Made by a program: the position numbers and the translations under genes
Notes under the pieces: generated by a model
The model's input: the letters and a program-made list of their open reading frames with translations, nothing else
What the model was told of the DNA's origin: nothing
The model's database searches: none
Shown here: positions 28,171 to 38,044 of the stretch, piece by piece
Layout: each line of letters begins with the position of its first letter
How positions within the stretch are numbered: the first letter of the stretch is position 1
Origin: Methanocaldococcus vulcanius M7
GTDB lineage: Archaea; AGJL01; Methanococci; Methanococcales; Methanocaldococcaceae
Direction: 5' to 3'
NCBI RefSeq assembly: GCF_000024625.1
Contig: NC_013407.1
Coordinates: 248,001-312,000, forward strand
DNA length: 64,000 bases

Positions 28171-28755
28171 TTATTCGCTATCTTGGATTTTTTCCTTTTT
28201 TGATTTTTCTAAGGCCTTTTCTAATTTTTCAGTTGCTATTCTAATTCCTTCTTCTATTTCTTCTGAGAAAATATGTCCTATGTTTATAAGAACTGTAACT
28301 GCCCAAAGAACCAATACTATTAATATAATTCCAGCCAATACAGGAGTTATTCCAGAGATTACTGGTAAGAAGAACAGATATGCAATTATTGCAACGATCA
28401 AATAAGCAAGTCCTCTTAGTCCTCTTCTATATTTTTTTAATTTTTCTTCGTTTACTCTTTTTCCAGCTAATTTTACTGCGATTATGTCTGCTACTCCGTC
28501 CATCAACTCTCCGAAGTCCTTAGTTACTCTGAGTAATACTATAATCAAAGCTATCGCTATTATAGCTGAAATAATTGGCTTTAAAGCTGATAATCCAAAG
28601 AGATAAGGATTTCCGAGCATGTCAGCAATTGGAATGAACACCAATATTCCAAACAACCATATTAACCCTGCAACTACTAAGTTTATTATGATTTGAGGTA
28701 TGTTTTCTTTTAATTTTAATATCCCCTCCTCATATACTTTCTCTTCCATGTCCAT
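28171..28755 (-). CDS. Four-span membrane protein of unknown function
   Basis: 194 residues. Hydrophobic segments lie near 20-42, 60-82, 113-133 and 137-160, with a charged helical C-terminus (EEIEEGIRIATEKLEKALEKS). The pattern IPIADMLGN...VADIIAVKLAG resembles small mechanosensitive-like or envelope membrane proteins, but I cannot assign a family. The ATG follows AAAGGTGATATA. Confidence 0.7.
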   Translation of the reverse strand: MDMEEKVYEEGILKLKENIPQIIINLVVAGLIWLFGILVFIPIADMLGNPYLFGLSALKPIISAIIAIALIIVLLRVTKDFGELMDGVADIIAVKLAGKRVNEEKLKKYRRGLRGLAYLIVAIIAYLFFLPVISGITPVLAGIILIVLVLWAVTVLINIGHIFSEEIEEGIRIATEKLEKALEKSKKEKIQDSE

Positions 28756-28924
28756 TATATCACCTTTGTCCTATTTTTGTTCATTTCTTGTAAATTATAT
28801 ATTAAAAGGGTTATATATAATTTTTTATCATATTTTATTATATATCTATGCTTTTATATTCAAAACTAAATTTAGTGTTAAATAGTAAAAAGTAAAAAAT
28901 TAAGCAAAAAATTAAAGAACAAAT

Positions 28925-29569
28925 TTATAAACCTGAAAAATCCTCTAAAACCACAAAGTTCTTTTTGGTATTATAAATAAAATAACTTTTTGGGGACGGA
29001 TTAACTATAATGGTATTTTTTATTTTATCAATGCACCTACTCTCATGGATATGACCACAAGCACAGAACTTAATTTTCTCATTAAATTTTTCGATTATGT
29101 CCCTTATTGCTTTACTTCCCACATGGATATTTTCTCTTATATTGACAATATCGGCCATAGTCCCATAAGGTGGAGCGTGAGATATTAAGAAGATATTGCT
29201 CAGCCCTTCTATTAAATTTTTAATCTTATTGTAGATCTCTTCTTCGGAATATTCGTTTGGCGTGTTGAATGGGGTCTTATTACTTCCTCCTATCCCAACA
29301 AAATTTATATTTTCAATTTTTTTTACTTTTCCGTCAATGTTTAAATGATAATTATTCAACTCATCTATAACTTCATCAGTATCGCAATTTCCCGGGACAC
29401 AGAGAACGTCAATATAATCCGAAATCTCTGCCAATTTTTCAATAACGTCAATACCTTTCCCAAAGTGGGTTATATCCCCACTAACTATTAAAACATCTGC
29501 AAATTCTTTAAATTCATTTATTATTGGAGGAAATCTTCCATGCAAGTCGGTTATTCCCACAATCTTCAT
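28925..29569 (-). CDS. Metallophosphoesterase
   Basis: 214 residues of a calcineurin-like phosphoesterase. Motifs in order: GITDLHGRF, IVSGDITHFG, VPGNCDTDE, LISHAPPYGT and CACGHIHESR. The family acts on phosphoesters with two metal ions. The start ATG follows AAAGGGATATT. It is a single gene with no obvious operon partner; substrate unknown. Confidence 0.88.
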   Translation of the reverse strand: MKIVGITDLHGRFPPIINEFKEFADVLIVSGDITHFGKGIDVIEKLAEISDYIDVLCVPGNCDTDEVIDELNNYHLNIDGKVKKIENINFVGIGGSNKTPFNTPNEYSEEEIYNKIKNLIEGLSNIFLISHAPPYGTMADIVNIRENIHVGSKAIRDIIEKFNEKIKFCACGHIHESRCIDKIKNTIIVNPSPKSYFIYNTKKNFVVLEDFSGL

Positions 29570-29889
29570 AATATCCCTTTGTTTATTTTTTCAATTTTAT
29601 ATTTTATTATTTTTATATTTATTTTTATATTAAGATTATAAGATTAACATTTTAGTATTAACAATATTTATAACATGATTAAATATGTCCACGTTGTATT
29701 TGAACATATTCATAGATGGTAGATAAACAATAGAATTATAAACTACTAACTATAATAAAAAAATTAATAAAATAAATAATAAAGATGAATGACAAAAGTA
29801 ATGATGAGATCGTTGAGTCGATAAAACGTAAATAGGATAATTGCAAATAAATGTAATTATAAATTGATAAATATTGTTAGGTGAGAGTT
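29570..29889. other. Intergenic gap between divergent hydrolase genes
   Basis: 320 AT-rich bases that must hold promoters for both flanking genes. No structured RNA or clear operator seen. Confidence 0.4.
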
Positions 29890-30543
29890 ATGATAACCTG
29901 GTATGGACATGCATGCTTTAAAGTAGATAACGTATTAATAGACCCTTTCATTCCAAATCCCTTATGTAATTTGCCTTACGATGAGGTTATGGATGGGGTT
30001 GATGTCATAGCAATAACCCATGGACATGCTGATCATCTTGGAAATGCCGAAGAGCTTTCTAAAACTTACGGAGTTCCTGTTGTAGCAAATCATGAAATAT
30101 CTGTTTATCTATCTGATAGAGGAGTTGAAGCAGAGGGAATGAACATTGGAGGGACTATAAAAATAAATGGGGCTAAATTAACAATGGTCAAAGCAGAGCA
30201 CTCTTCGGATATATCTCCGACAATAAGTGGAGGAGTAGCTTCAGGGTTTATTATAAATGATAGGGTTTACCATGCTGGAGATACTGGCTTATTTGGAGAT
30301 ATGGAGTTAATTGGGGAGATCTATGCTCCTCAAGTGGCTCTACTTCCTATTGGTGGAAGGTATACAATGGGAATAGACGAGGCATTAGTTGCTATTGAAC
30401 TGATCTATCCTGAGATTGTTATTCCTATGCACTACAACACCTTCCCGCTTATTGAGGTTGATGTAATGGAGTTCGTAAAAAAGGCAGAGGCCCTTGGAGT
30501 TGAGGTAGTAGTTCCTAATATCGGGGAACCGCTGGATTTATAA
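29890..30543 (+). CDS. UPF0173 metal-dependent hydrolase (metallo-beta-lactamase fold)
   Basis: 217 residues. The N-terminal ITWYGHACFKVD and the metal motif ITHGHADHLGN are characteristic, with AEHSSD, YHAGDTGLFGDM and IPMHYNTFP downstream. UPF0173 proteins are UlaG-like hydrolases with unknown substrate. The ATG at 29890 follows GGTGAGAGTT; the GTG at 29881 overlaps that site. Confidence 0.92.
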   Translation: MITWYGHACFKVDNVLIDPFIPNPLCNLPYDEVMDGVDVIAITHGHADHLGNAEELSKTYGVPVVANHEISVYLSDRGVEAEGMNIGGTIKINGAKLTMVKAEHSSDISPTISGGVASGFIINDRVYHAGDTGLFGDMELIGEIYAPQVALLPIGGRYTMGIDEALVAIELIYPEIVIPMHYNTFPLIEVDVMEFVKKAEALGVEVVVPNIGEPLDL

Positions 30544-30720
30544 TTAGATTATTAAGTTGTTGTTATATTATTAATTGCTATAAAAAACCTTTTTCTTTTT
30601 TACAAATATTTTAAATAACAAAAAATCATAAAATATGTGTAGTTTAAGTTAGTTTGAACAAGTTTTAAACAAGTTCAAGGATATTAAATAAATATAGACC
30701 TTAAAAATCTTAATAATATC

Positions 30721-32232
30721 TTAAAATCGCGAGATTCGTTGAAGCAACATTCCCTCAACTTTTATAGGATACACTATCCTCGCTAATTTAACAGCTGATT
30801 TTAATCTTTCTTCTGAATCAGAGTATATTGTATAAAGAACATCCCCTTTTTCTACCTTATTCCCAACTTTTACGTTTAGATAGATGCCTGCTTTTTTATC
30901 ATTTGGAGCTCCCGCTTCTTTTGCAAGTTTTGTTATCCCAGCATTTGAGATCTTTGTAACATATCCATCTATTGGAGAGTGAATGTCAGCAGAGTATTTT
31001 CCCAATTCAATATCATCCGAACTAACTTCTTTTCCTCCCTGGGCTACTATAATCTCCATAAATTTATCATGGGCTTTTCCACTCGCTAAAATTTCCTCCG
31101 CAAGATCTTTACCCTCTCCAAACGGTGCGACTCCACCCATTTCTAATAAAATTCCTGCCAAGGATAAAGATTTTTCAATCAAACTTGTTGGGGCTTGTTT
31201 ATAATCCTCTAATGCCACAAGTGCTTCTCTCGCTTCTAATGCAGGACCTATTGCTCTTCCAATCGGCTGTCCACCGTAAGTTATTGCACATTCGGTAAGT
31301 ATTCTTAATCTATCACTCAACTCTATAAACTTTCTTGCTAAACTTGACGCCTCTTTTACTGTCTTAACCTTTGCTCCATAACCTGTGGGAATATCTATTA
31401 ACAACTTGTTAACACCCATTGCCAATTTTTTTGCCATTACACTTGACAGAAGAAGAGGTTCAGGATCTATTCCAAGAGGTCTCTCAACGTTTATTGTAAT
31501 ATCATCCGCAGGAGCTAAATCCAGAGCCCCTCCCCATACCATACAACCGTTTGTCTCTTTAACTACTTTTTTTATTTCTTCAATCGTTAGATCCACTCTT
31601 GTTAAAACCTCAACAACATCTGCCGTTCCTGCCGCTGATGTTATTGCTCTTGAAGATGTTTTTGGAATTTTTAGTCCAGTAGATGCAACTATTGGCACTA
31701 CCAGCAGAGCATATTTATTACCTGGAACACCTCCAATGGAATGCACATCAAAGATATGTCCCTCCCAATTAACCATTTTTCCTGTCTCAGCCATTCTTAT
31801 TGTCATTGCTTCGATTTCATCCATGTCCATTCCGTTAATGTATAAAGACGTTACAAAAGCAGATATTTCTATATTTGTTAACTTACCCTCTACCATTTCA
31901 TCTATAATTTCAAAAATCTCTTCTTTTTTTAATTTATTACCATCCATCTTTTTTCTTATATAAGGAAGAGACCTTGGTTTTTCCGCATGTTTTATCGTAA
32001 CTACATCCCCTTCTTTTACTCCAAGTTCAGAGACAATCTTTTTAGGTAAGCCAATTTCTCCTCTGTTTATTAACGTTGTTGAAGAATGTAAAATCCCTAT
32101 AACCTCTTTTCCTTTAAACTCCACTACAACTCTATCTTGAGGAAAGTATTGCGAGTTTTTTAGGTCTTCGAAATTTATTAAAACCAGGTTTTCTAAATCA
32201 ATGTCTAATACTCTAACTTTTAGAAATAGCAT
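30721..32232 (-). CDS. deoA: AMP phosphorylase
   Basis: 503 residues from the ATG at 32232 behind GGGGATAAC; the upstream extension is not family-like. An N-terminal archaeal domain (about 1-85) precedes the thymidine-phosphorylase-like core with TSRAITSAAGTADVVEVL and DIPTGYGAKVKT, and the C-terminal barrel-sandwich domain with SADIHSPIDGYV. It releases nucleobase from AMP to give ribose 1,5-bisphosphate for the archaeal pathway with R15P isomerase and type III RuBisCO. moeA is divergent, as in MJ0667/MJ0666. Confidence 0.93.
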   Translation of the reverse strand: MLFLKVRVLDIDLENLVLINFEDLKNSQYFPQDRVVVEFKGKEVIGILHSSTTLINRGEIGLPKKIVSELGVKEGDVVTIKHAEKPRSLPYIRKKMDGNKLKKEEIFEIIDEMVEGKLTNIEISAFVTSLYINGMDMDEIEAMTIRMAETGKMVNWEGHIFDVHSIGGVPGNKYALLVVPIVASTGLKIPKTSSRAITSAAGTADVVEVLTRVDLTIEEIKKVVKETNGCMVWGGALDLAPADDITINVERPLGIDPEPLLLSSVMAKKLAMGVNKLLIDIPTGYGAKVKTVKEASSLARKFIELSDRLRILTECAITYGGQPIGRAIGPALEAREALVALEDYKQAPTSLIEKSLSLAGILLEMGGVAPFGEGKDLAEEILASGKAHDKFMEIIVAQGGKEVSSDDIELGKYSADIHSPIDGYVTKISNAGITKLAKEAGAPNDKKAGIYLNVKVGNKVEKGDVLYTIYSDSEERLKSAVKLARIVYPIKVEGMLLQRISRF

Positions 32233-32598
32233 GTTATCCCCACATAAATTTTTCATTTTAATGTTCATTATTAATATTTTAGTCATATTGTTAATCTGTT
32301 ATTTATCTTTTATTTTTTCTTAACTTAATATTTTTTTATACTCTATATTTATAACACTTTAACCTTGATCCATTTGATTTGTTAAAAAATTGGTGTTTAG
32401 TTAACTGAGATATTATGTAATTTTTTAGTTTATTTTTTATTTTATCTATATATCGGCCATCCACTTTAAAAATTTAAAATAGCCCTACATCCTCAAAAAT
32501 ATAAAAAATATAATAGAAATATCTTTGATATAAAACTACAAAAATCACAAAAATATTAAAAATACAAAAAAGAAAATAGAAATCAAAAGGGTGAAATA
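32233..32598. other. Intergenic gap, deoA/moeA divergent promoters
   Basis: 366 AT-rich bases. TATA-like stretches occur near 32440-32455 (TCTATATATC). No gene or RNA seen. Confidence 0.4.
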
Positions 32599-33795
32599 GT
32601 GAAACTTTTAAAGGATTTAACCCCTCTCTCATCTGCAAAAAAAATCGTCTATAATTATCTTTCTAATTATTTAAAAGAGATCAACTCAGTTAAGAGCGTC
32701 AATATACTAAATGCCTTAAATAAAATATCTGCAAAAGAAATAAAAGCCCCTATTGATCTTCCCTATTTTAACAAGGCCTCAATGGATGGTTATGCAGTTA
32801 AAGCAGAAAATACATTTGGTGCCTCTGAAACAAATCCAATAATATTGGATATTGTAGATAGAGATGAAATTTACGAAAATGAAGCAAAAAAAATATTTAC
32901 TGGAGAAAAACTCCCAAAAAACGCAAATGCCGTTGTTATGGAAGAATTTTGTAATGTAGTTAACGGCTTTTTAGAAGTTTACAGATCTGTTCATCCAAAT
33001 GAAAATGTTTCAAAGATAGGAGAAGATGTTAAACATGGGGACGTAATATTAAAAAAAGGGGAAATTATAACGCCATATCATTTAAATATGCTTGCCTCTT
33101 TGGGAATTAAGGAGGTTGAAGTATATACGTTGAGTTTTGGAATAATAACCACAGGAGATGAACTCGTTGATCTTGATAGTGTAGATATTAATAAGGACTT
33201 CGATCATCTAATATCTAAAGGAAAAATTATAAATTCCAACTCATATATGCTGTATGGTCTTGTAAAAAATCTTGGTTTTACTGCGAAGATCTACAATATT
33301 GTTGAAGACAAAAAACAGTCCTTAAAGAGAGCTATAAAGTTAGCTTTGAAAGAAAATGATGTTCTGTTAATAACTGGAGGTTCTTCGGTAAGTGATAGGG
33401 ATATAACAGTTGAAACAGTTGAAGAAATGGGTAAAATTTTAGTTCATGGGGTTAATATACGCCCAGGTAAACCGTTTGGATTTGGAGTAGTTGAAAATAA
33501 ACCAGTATTTATGCTTTCAGGGTATCCTGTTGCCTCAGCAGTTCAGTTCGAGTTATTTGTTAGCAGATACTTTAAGAAGAGGAAGAAAATAACCCTTCCA
33601 TTAAAGAGAAATATTGCATCAGAACTTGGACGTGTTGATTTTGTTAGGGTAAAGGTAGATAGAGAAGTTGAACCAATTAGAATAACAGGGAGTGGGGTTG
33701 TATCTTCTCTAACGAGATGTGATGGTTACGTTTTGATTCCTGAGAATGTTGAGGGGTATGAAAAGGGAGATCTTGTTGATGTCTATCTTATTTAA
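32599..33795 (+). CDS. moeA: Molybdopterin molybdenumtransferase MoeA
   Basis: 398 residues. MoeA motifs: DLPYFNKASMDGYAVKA, GEKLPKNANAVVMEE, IGEDVKHGDVIL, ITTGDEL, ITGGSSVSDRD, and RPGKPFGFG. It inserts molybdate or tungstate into adenylylated molybdopterin, needed for formylmethanofuran dehydrogenase in methanogens. The start is GTG behind AGGGTGAAATA. It is a single gene. Confidence 0.95.
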   Translation: MKLLKDLTPLSSAKKIVYNYLSNYLKEINSVKSVNILNALNKISAKEIKAPIDLPYFNKASMDGYAVKAENTFGASETNPIILDIVDRDEIYENEAKKIFTGEKLPKNANAVVMEEFCNVVNGFLEVYRSVHPNENVSKIGEDVKHGDVILKKGEIITPYHLNMLASLGIKEVEVYTLSFGIITTGDELVDLDSVDINKDFDHLISKGKIINSNSYMLYGLVKNLGFTAKIYNIVEDKKQSLKRAIKLALKENDVLLITGGSSVSDRDITVETVEEMGKILVHGVNIRPGKPFGFGVVENKPVFMLSGYPVASAVQFELFVSRYFKKRKKITLPLKRNIASELGRVDFVRVKVDREVEPIRITGSGVVSSLTRCDGYVLIPENVEGYEKGDLVDVYLI

Positions 33796-34166
33796 TCTTA
33801 ATCATTTATTTATATATGTATAATTTATTATGGTTTATTTAATGTTTATTTAATTTTATTGATGTATCAGAACTAATTTAAGATAAGGTGTTTAAATTTG
33901 AAATCGTTTGGTATCAAAATTCCTATGTCTTAAACAAATACTTATAAATGTTTTGAATGTTTTATTAACGTTTTAGTAATTCTGTTAAAATCGTAATTAA
34001 TATATTTGTAAGATACCGATAAAATTGTTCATTAATTTAATGTATTGGATATTAATTAAATTATTAAATTAACGATTATTTTAATATTAATATTATTTAG
34101 TTAAATATTGTTCATTAAACCCCCGATTGCAACTCATAACATAATAATTCGTATAAGGTGGTTATT
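33796..34166. other. Intergenic gap, nothing recognised
   Basis: 371 AT-rich bases between two plus-strand genes. No clear hairpin or RNA island; a T-rich stretch follows moeA and may end its transcript. Confidence 0.4.
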
Positions 34167-35180
34167 TTGGATGTATGGATTGATCTAACAAACGCCCCCC
34201 ATGTTCATTACTTCTCTCAACTTATAAAAAGATTAGAAAAAGAAGGATTAGAATATATTTTAACATTTAGGGACTCAAAGAATTTAAATAAACTTGTAAA
34301 AATATATGGATTTTCAGGACATTGTATTGGAAAACATGGTAGATCCTTAAAAGATAAGCTTATATTTTATGCAGAGCGAATAATAGGGCTAACCGAAATG
34401 ATCTCAAACTTAAAACCAAAAGTAGCAATAGCAAAACATTCAGTAGAGCTTCCAAGGGTTGCCTTTGGGTTAAACATCCCTGTAATTTTTGTTGTAGATA
34501 ACGAACATGCAGAGGCACAAAATAAACTAACCCTTCCAATAGTGAACGAGATCATAAAACCAATAGCCACGGATGAAAATAAGTTAAGAACTTTTGGAGG
34601 AAGAAATTTTATAAATTTTGATGGAACCTGTGAAGTTGCAAATGTGAACTCACGGTTAAAAGGATACTACCCAATAGATCACAACGTTTTAAAAGACCTT
34701 GGAATTGAAAACAACAATCCAACATTTGTTATGAGACCATGCCCAAACTCTTCATACTGCAATGGGCATAAAGATGTCATCCCACAGATCATAAAAAAAA
34801 TTAAAAATAAATTTGACTGCAACATAGTGGTTTTTCCAAGAGATGAACATCAAAAAGAGATATATGAAAAAATTGGGGTTATAGTCCCAAAAGATACAAT
34901 AGATGCTTTATCACTCCTCTACATGTCTGATTTTATGATAGGAGCAGGAGGAACAATGAATAGAGAAAGTGCAATACTTGGAATTCCTACCGTTTCTTGC
35001 TATCCTCAGGAACTTTTGGGAGTTGATAAGTATCTCATTGAAAAAGGCAGGATGATCCACACAACCAATGTTGAAAATATAGTAAAATATGTTGAAGAAA
35101 ATCTTGGAAAGAGGTTAAGGGTTATTGATTTAGAGGATCCAACTGATTTGATGTTTGAGAGAATTTGTAGTTATCTTTAA
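34167..35180 (+). CDS. DUF354 family protein (GT-B-like glycosyltransferase fold)
   Basis: 337 residues. The N-terminus DVWIDLTNAPHVHYFSQLI is the DUF354 signature. Later motifs are CIGKHGRS, KPKVAIAKHSVELPRVAFGL, RPCPNSSYC and the C-terminal GAGGTMNRESAILGIPTVSCYP, which resembles the nucleotide-sugar-binding end of GT-B enzymes. The start is taken as TTG at 34167 because AAGGTGG lies just upstream; the GTG at 34158 sits inside that signal. The function is unproven. The DUF357 gene follows 15 bases later. Confidence 0.85.
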   Translation: MDVWIDLTNAPHVHYFSQLIKRLEKEGLEYILTFRDSKNLNKLVKIYGFSGHCIGKHGRSLKDKLIFYAERIIGLTEMISNLKPKVAIAKHSVELPRVAFGLNIPVIFVVDNEHAEAQNKLTLPIVNEIIKPIATDENKLRTFGGRNFINFDGTCEVANVNSRLKGYYPIDHNVLKDLGIENNNPTFVMRPCPNSSYCNGHKDVIPQIIKKIKNKFDCNIVVFPRDEHQKEIYEKIGVIVPKDTIDALSLLYMSDFMIGAGGTMNRESAILGIPTVSCYPQELLGVDKYLIEKGRMIHTTNVENIVKYVEENLGKRLRVIDLEDPTDLMFERICSYL

Positions 35181-35195
35181 AAAGAGGTGGATGTA

Positions 35196-35489
35196 GTGAG
35201 GGAAATATCTGATGAAAAGATTAAAAATTATTTAAAAAGAACTGAGGAAGCCATAGAAATAATTAAAAAAGGACTTCCTCCAAAAAGAAGTTTACTTTAT
35301 GATGTTGCAGAAGATTTTTTAGTAATGATAGAGAGTTATTTTAAAGATGCAGAAGCATTTTTAAAAATGGGGGACTATGTTAATGCATTTGCCTGTTTAA
35401 ACTATGCCTACGGATGGATCGATGCAGGAGTTCGATTGGGGTTGTTTGATGTCGGAGACGATGATGTTAGATTTACACTTGCCAAATAA
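35196..35489 (+). CDS. DUF357 family protein
   Basis: 97 residues, all helical: [62 protein letters not shown]. This hairpin-repeat pattern is DUF357. The GTG at 35196 follows GAGGTGG with suitable spacing; the GTG at 35187 overlaps that site. Operon with DUF354. Function unknown. Confidence 0.85.
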   Translation: MREISDEKIKNYLKRTEEAIEIIKKGLPPKRSLLYDVAEDFLVMIESYFKDAEAFLKMGDYVNAFACLNYAYGWIDAGVRLGLFDVGDDDVRFTLAK

Positions 35490-35529
35490 TTTTAGAGTTA
35501 AGTTTTTATACTACAACTTGTTATGTTAT

Positions 35530-35565
35530 TATTTAACGGACTCGCATGGCTTAGACCCCTTTTTT
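35530..35565 (+). ncRNA. Putative short RNA antisense to the 5' region of 16S rRNA
   Basis: Positions 35539-35553 are the reverse complement of TAAGCCATGCGAGTC, a conserved stretch near the 5' end of archaeal 16S rRNA. The next six bases (GACCCC) are complementary to GGGGTC, which lies just upstream in 16S, separated by four unmatched bases. Six Ts follow at 35560-35565, as in an archaeal terminator. TTTTTATA at 35503-35510 is about 25 bases before the likely start. No C/D box pair is seen. The 16S comparison is from memory. Confidence 0.35.
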
Positions 35566-35818
35566 ATCTAATCAATCTTTCCTTTAACTGTAAAACACTC
35601 TTAACTTAAAAAAAGAAAAACTTAATAAAAGTTGATAGAGATAAATGCAATAAACTACTAACAAACAATCAGCATAGAATAGCAATAATTGATATTAATT
35701 AAGCAAATAATAATTGGATTGTAATTAACAACATGGAATAATAACAAACTAAGTAAAATTAAAAAATAATAAAATATAAAATAAGAAAATCTAAAAAATA
35801 AAATTAAAGGGTGTAAAT

Positions 35819-36214
35819 ATGAGTGTATGGCAAGGAAAAAGTAGAAGAAAACCAACAGGAGGATTGTATAGATTACCAAGAAAAAAGAGAAAATATGAAA
35901 TGGGAAGGGAGCCAATAGAAACCCACGTATCAGAGGAAACATTTAAAACAAAAAAGGTTAGAACCAAAGGGGGCAATTTAAAAGTCAAAATAGTTAGAAC
36001 AGGATTTGCAAACGTTTTGGATCCTGAAACAAATACATGTAAGAAGGTTAAAATTATAACTGTTAAAGAGAACTCCGCTAATATACACTACGTTAGAAGA
36101 AATGTTATAACAAAAGGAGCAATTATTGAAACAGAACTTGGATTAGCAAAAGTTACTTCAAGACCAGGGCAAGATGGAACAGTCAATGCTGTTTTAATCA
36201 AGGAAGAGCAATAA
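35819..36214 (+). CDS. rps8e: 30S ribosomal protein S8e
   Basis: 131 residues. The conserved opening [20 protein letters not shown], then [12 protein letters not shown] and the repeated beta-barrel region ([41 protein letters not shown]) identify S8e. The ATG follows AAAGGGTGTAAAT. It is a single gene preceded by an A/T-rich promoter region. Confidence 0.97.
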   Translation: MSVWQGKSRRKPTGGLYRLPRKKRKYEMGREPIETHVSEETFKTKKVRTKGGNLKVKIVRTGFANVLDPETNTCKKVKIITVKENSANIHYVRRNVITKGAIIETELGLAKVTSRPGQDGTVNAVLIKEEQ

Positions 36215-36336
36215 TCTTTTTAAAATTTTTAACTTTTTGAATATTTAATTAATTTTGATTATTTTGGTTATTTATCGGTATCGTTATATACTTTATCTAT
36301 ATCTATTTTAGATTTCTATTTTAGATTAATTTTAGA

Positions 36337-37335
36337 TCAATATCCTTCAAGATACATTTTGAGTTTTTCGAGTTGCTCTTTTGTTCCGAAGGCGTATATT
36401 ATATCCCCAACATTTATAACCGTATCAGGAGGGGGGCTCGTGATTGTTTTATCTCCTTTTTTAATTGCCAAAATTGTTGCTCCTGTTTTTTCTCTAATTC
36501 CAGAGTCCTTTAAAAGTTTGTTATCGAGATCTTTATTTTTTACAACGTATCTTCTAACTTCCATATCCTCCTCTGTTGCAACCAAGGAATGGATAAATTC
36601 CACAATATCGGGGTTAACTGCTATTCTCGCTATTTCCATTCCTCCAACTATGTAAGGACAAACAGCTCTGTCCGCTCCTGCTTTTATTAATTTATCCAGT
36701 GTAGATGGCTGTTCTGCTTTTGCAACTATGTATATGTTTGGATTCAATTTTTTTGCTGATAGTGTTATAAAAACATTTTCAGCATCGGATGAAACTACTG
36801 AGATCAACCCTTTTGCTTTTTCTATTTTTGCTTTCTTTAATATATCATCAGACGTTGCGTCTCCAACAATACATGTAAGGTTGGGATCATGCTCTATCGC
36901 ATCTCTTAATAATTTTTCATCAGAATCTACAATAACAAAGGGGATATTGCACTTTTTAAACTCTTCTGCAATAACTTTTCCTAATCGTCCATATCCACAA
37001 ATTATGTAGTGATTATTTAGCCGTTTTATTTTGTCCATCATCTTTCTCAACCTAAAATACTTTTTAAAATGCCCTTCAATAAAAAAACTTGCAATATTTC
37101 CCATGGTATAAGCAACAGCTCCAACACCCAGGAATATATATATTATAATCGATAATTTTCCTAAAAATGTTTTTGGAGTAAAGTCCCCATAACCAACTGT
37201 TGAAATTGTAACAACCGAGGTATAAAATGCTGTAAAAAAATCCCAATGTTCTGTATTCATAAGAATTAACGATTCAGTTAAGATCAGCAAAAATATAAAA
37301 AATATTCCAAGTTCAATTTTCTCGTATGTTTCCAT
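36337..37335 (-). CDS. RCK-gated potassium channel (MjK1/MthK type)
   Basis: 332 residues. Two membrane segments (about 7-27 and 58-85) flank the pore helix and the selectivity filter TVGYGD. A TrkA-N (RCK) domain follows with YIICGYGRLGKVIAEE and VDSDEK, then a TrkA-C domain to the end. The cytoplasmic RCK domains gate the pore on ligand (calcium in MthK). It starts directly after the stop of the voltage-gated channel gene. Its ribosome site (GGGAGAT) lies inside the last codons of that gene. Confidence 0.93.
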   Translation of the reverse strand: METYEKIELGIFFIFLLILTESLILMNTEHWDFFTAFYTSVVTISTVGYGDFTPKTFLGKLSIIIYIFLGVGAVAYTMGNIASFFIEGHFKKYFRLRKMMDKIKRLNNHYIICGYGRLGKVIAEEFKKCNIPFVIVDSDEKLLRDAIEHDPNLTCIVGDATSDDILKKAKIEKAKGLISVVSSDAENVFITLSAKKLNPNIYIVAKAEQPSTLDKLIKAGADRAVCPYIVGGMEIARIAVNPDIVEFIHSLVATEEDMEVRRYVVKNKDLDNKLLKDSGIREKTGATILAIKKGDKTITSPPPDTVINVGDIIYAFGTKEQLEKLKMYLEGY

Positions 37336-37965
37336 TTAATCTCCCTTTAATGCTTTTTGTAAAGAAGTTAATAAACCAGATATAAATATAAGAACTGAGA
37401 AGATTATTATAAGTTTTCCCATGTCAGTTTTTGGAGTTATGTCTCCATATCCCACAGTGGTTATAGAAATGGTAGTGAAATAAAATGCATCAAAGAAATT
37501 GTTTATCTTCGGATTAACTCCCGATTCCACAATCCATATTAAACAAGAAGAGATGAAACAGATAGTCAACAAAGTTAAAAAGTTCATAAGGGCTGAGTTT
37601 TCTTCCAATTTTCTTAACTTTATTACTCTGAGCAATACTAAAATTCTCAGAAGATTTATTATTCTAAGACCCAAAAAGGCCTTTGAATAGAATATCTGTA
37701 AAGAGTAGAGAAGAAAAGCTATCACTACAATAGCATCAATTATATTATATATATCTTTAAAAAATTCTATTTTATCATGAGAATAATAGAAGTTGTAGGC
37801 AAACTCAAAGGTAAAAAACATTATTGAGATGTAATCTAATTTAATCAGTATGGGTTGATAAGGAGGATTATATGTTGAAAGAATAAAACTTATAATAATC
37901 TCAAACGTAAAGATCAAGCTTAAAATTTCAATTATCTTTCTAAATTTATTATTTTTTAGATTCAT
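37336..37965 (-). CDS. Voltage-gated potassium channel (MVP type)
   Basis: 209 residues from the ATG at 37965, behind GGGATG; the longer frame upstream overlaps the divergent gene and is unlike the family. Six membrane segments are seen, with an S4 of regularly spaced arginines ([20 protein letters not shown]) and the filter TVGYGD. It resembles M. jannaschii MVP (MJ0139), a K+ channel that opens on hyperpolarization. The stop TAA abuts the ATG of the RCK channel, so the two are co-expressed. Confidence 0.93.
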   Translation of the reverse strand: MNLKNNKFRKIIEILSLIFTFEIIISFILSTYNPPYQPILIKLDYISIMFFTFEFAYNFYYSHDKIEFFKDIYNIIDAIVVIAFLLYSLQIFYSKAFLGLRIINLLRILVLLRVIKLRKLEENSALMNFLTLLTICFISSCLIWIVESGVNPKINNFFDAFYFTTISITTVGYGDITPKTDMGKLIIIFSVLIFISGLLTSLQKALKGD

Positions 37966-38044
37966 TTGGCATCCCAAATATATTAATGCATATGTTTTAT
38001 TCCTTATTACTATTTCGTTAAATTTTTTGGATAGTGGTGATAAC

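Noticed and set aside
31385-31963. 192-codon plus-strand frame inside the AMP phosphorylase gene
   Set aside because: Shadow of a well-supported enzyme gene on the other strand.
35539-35559. C/D box guide RNA targeting 16S rRNA
   Set aside because: No RUGAUGA or CUGA boxes at proper distances on either strand, and the complementary stretch is longer than usual guides.
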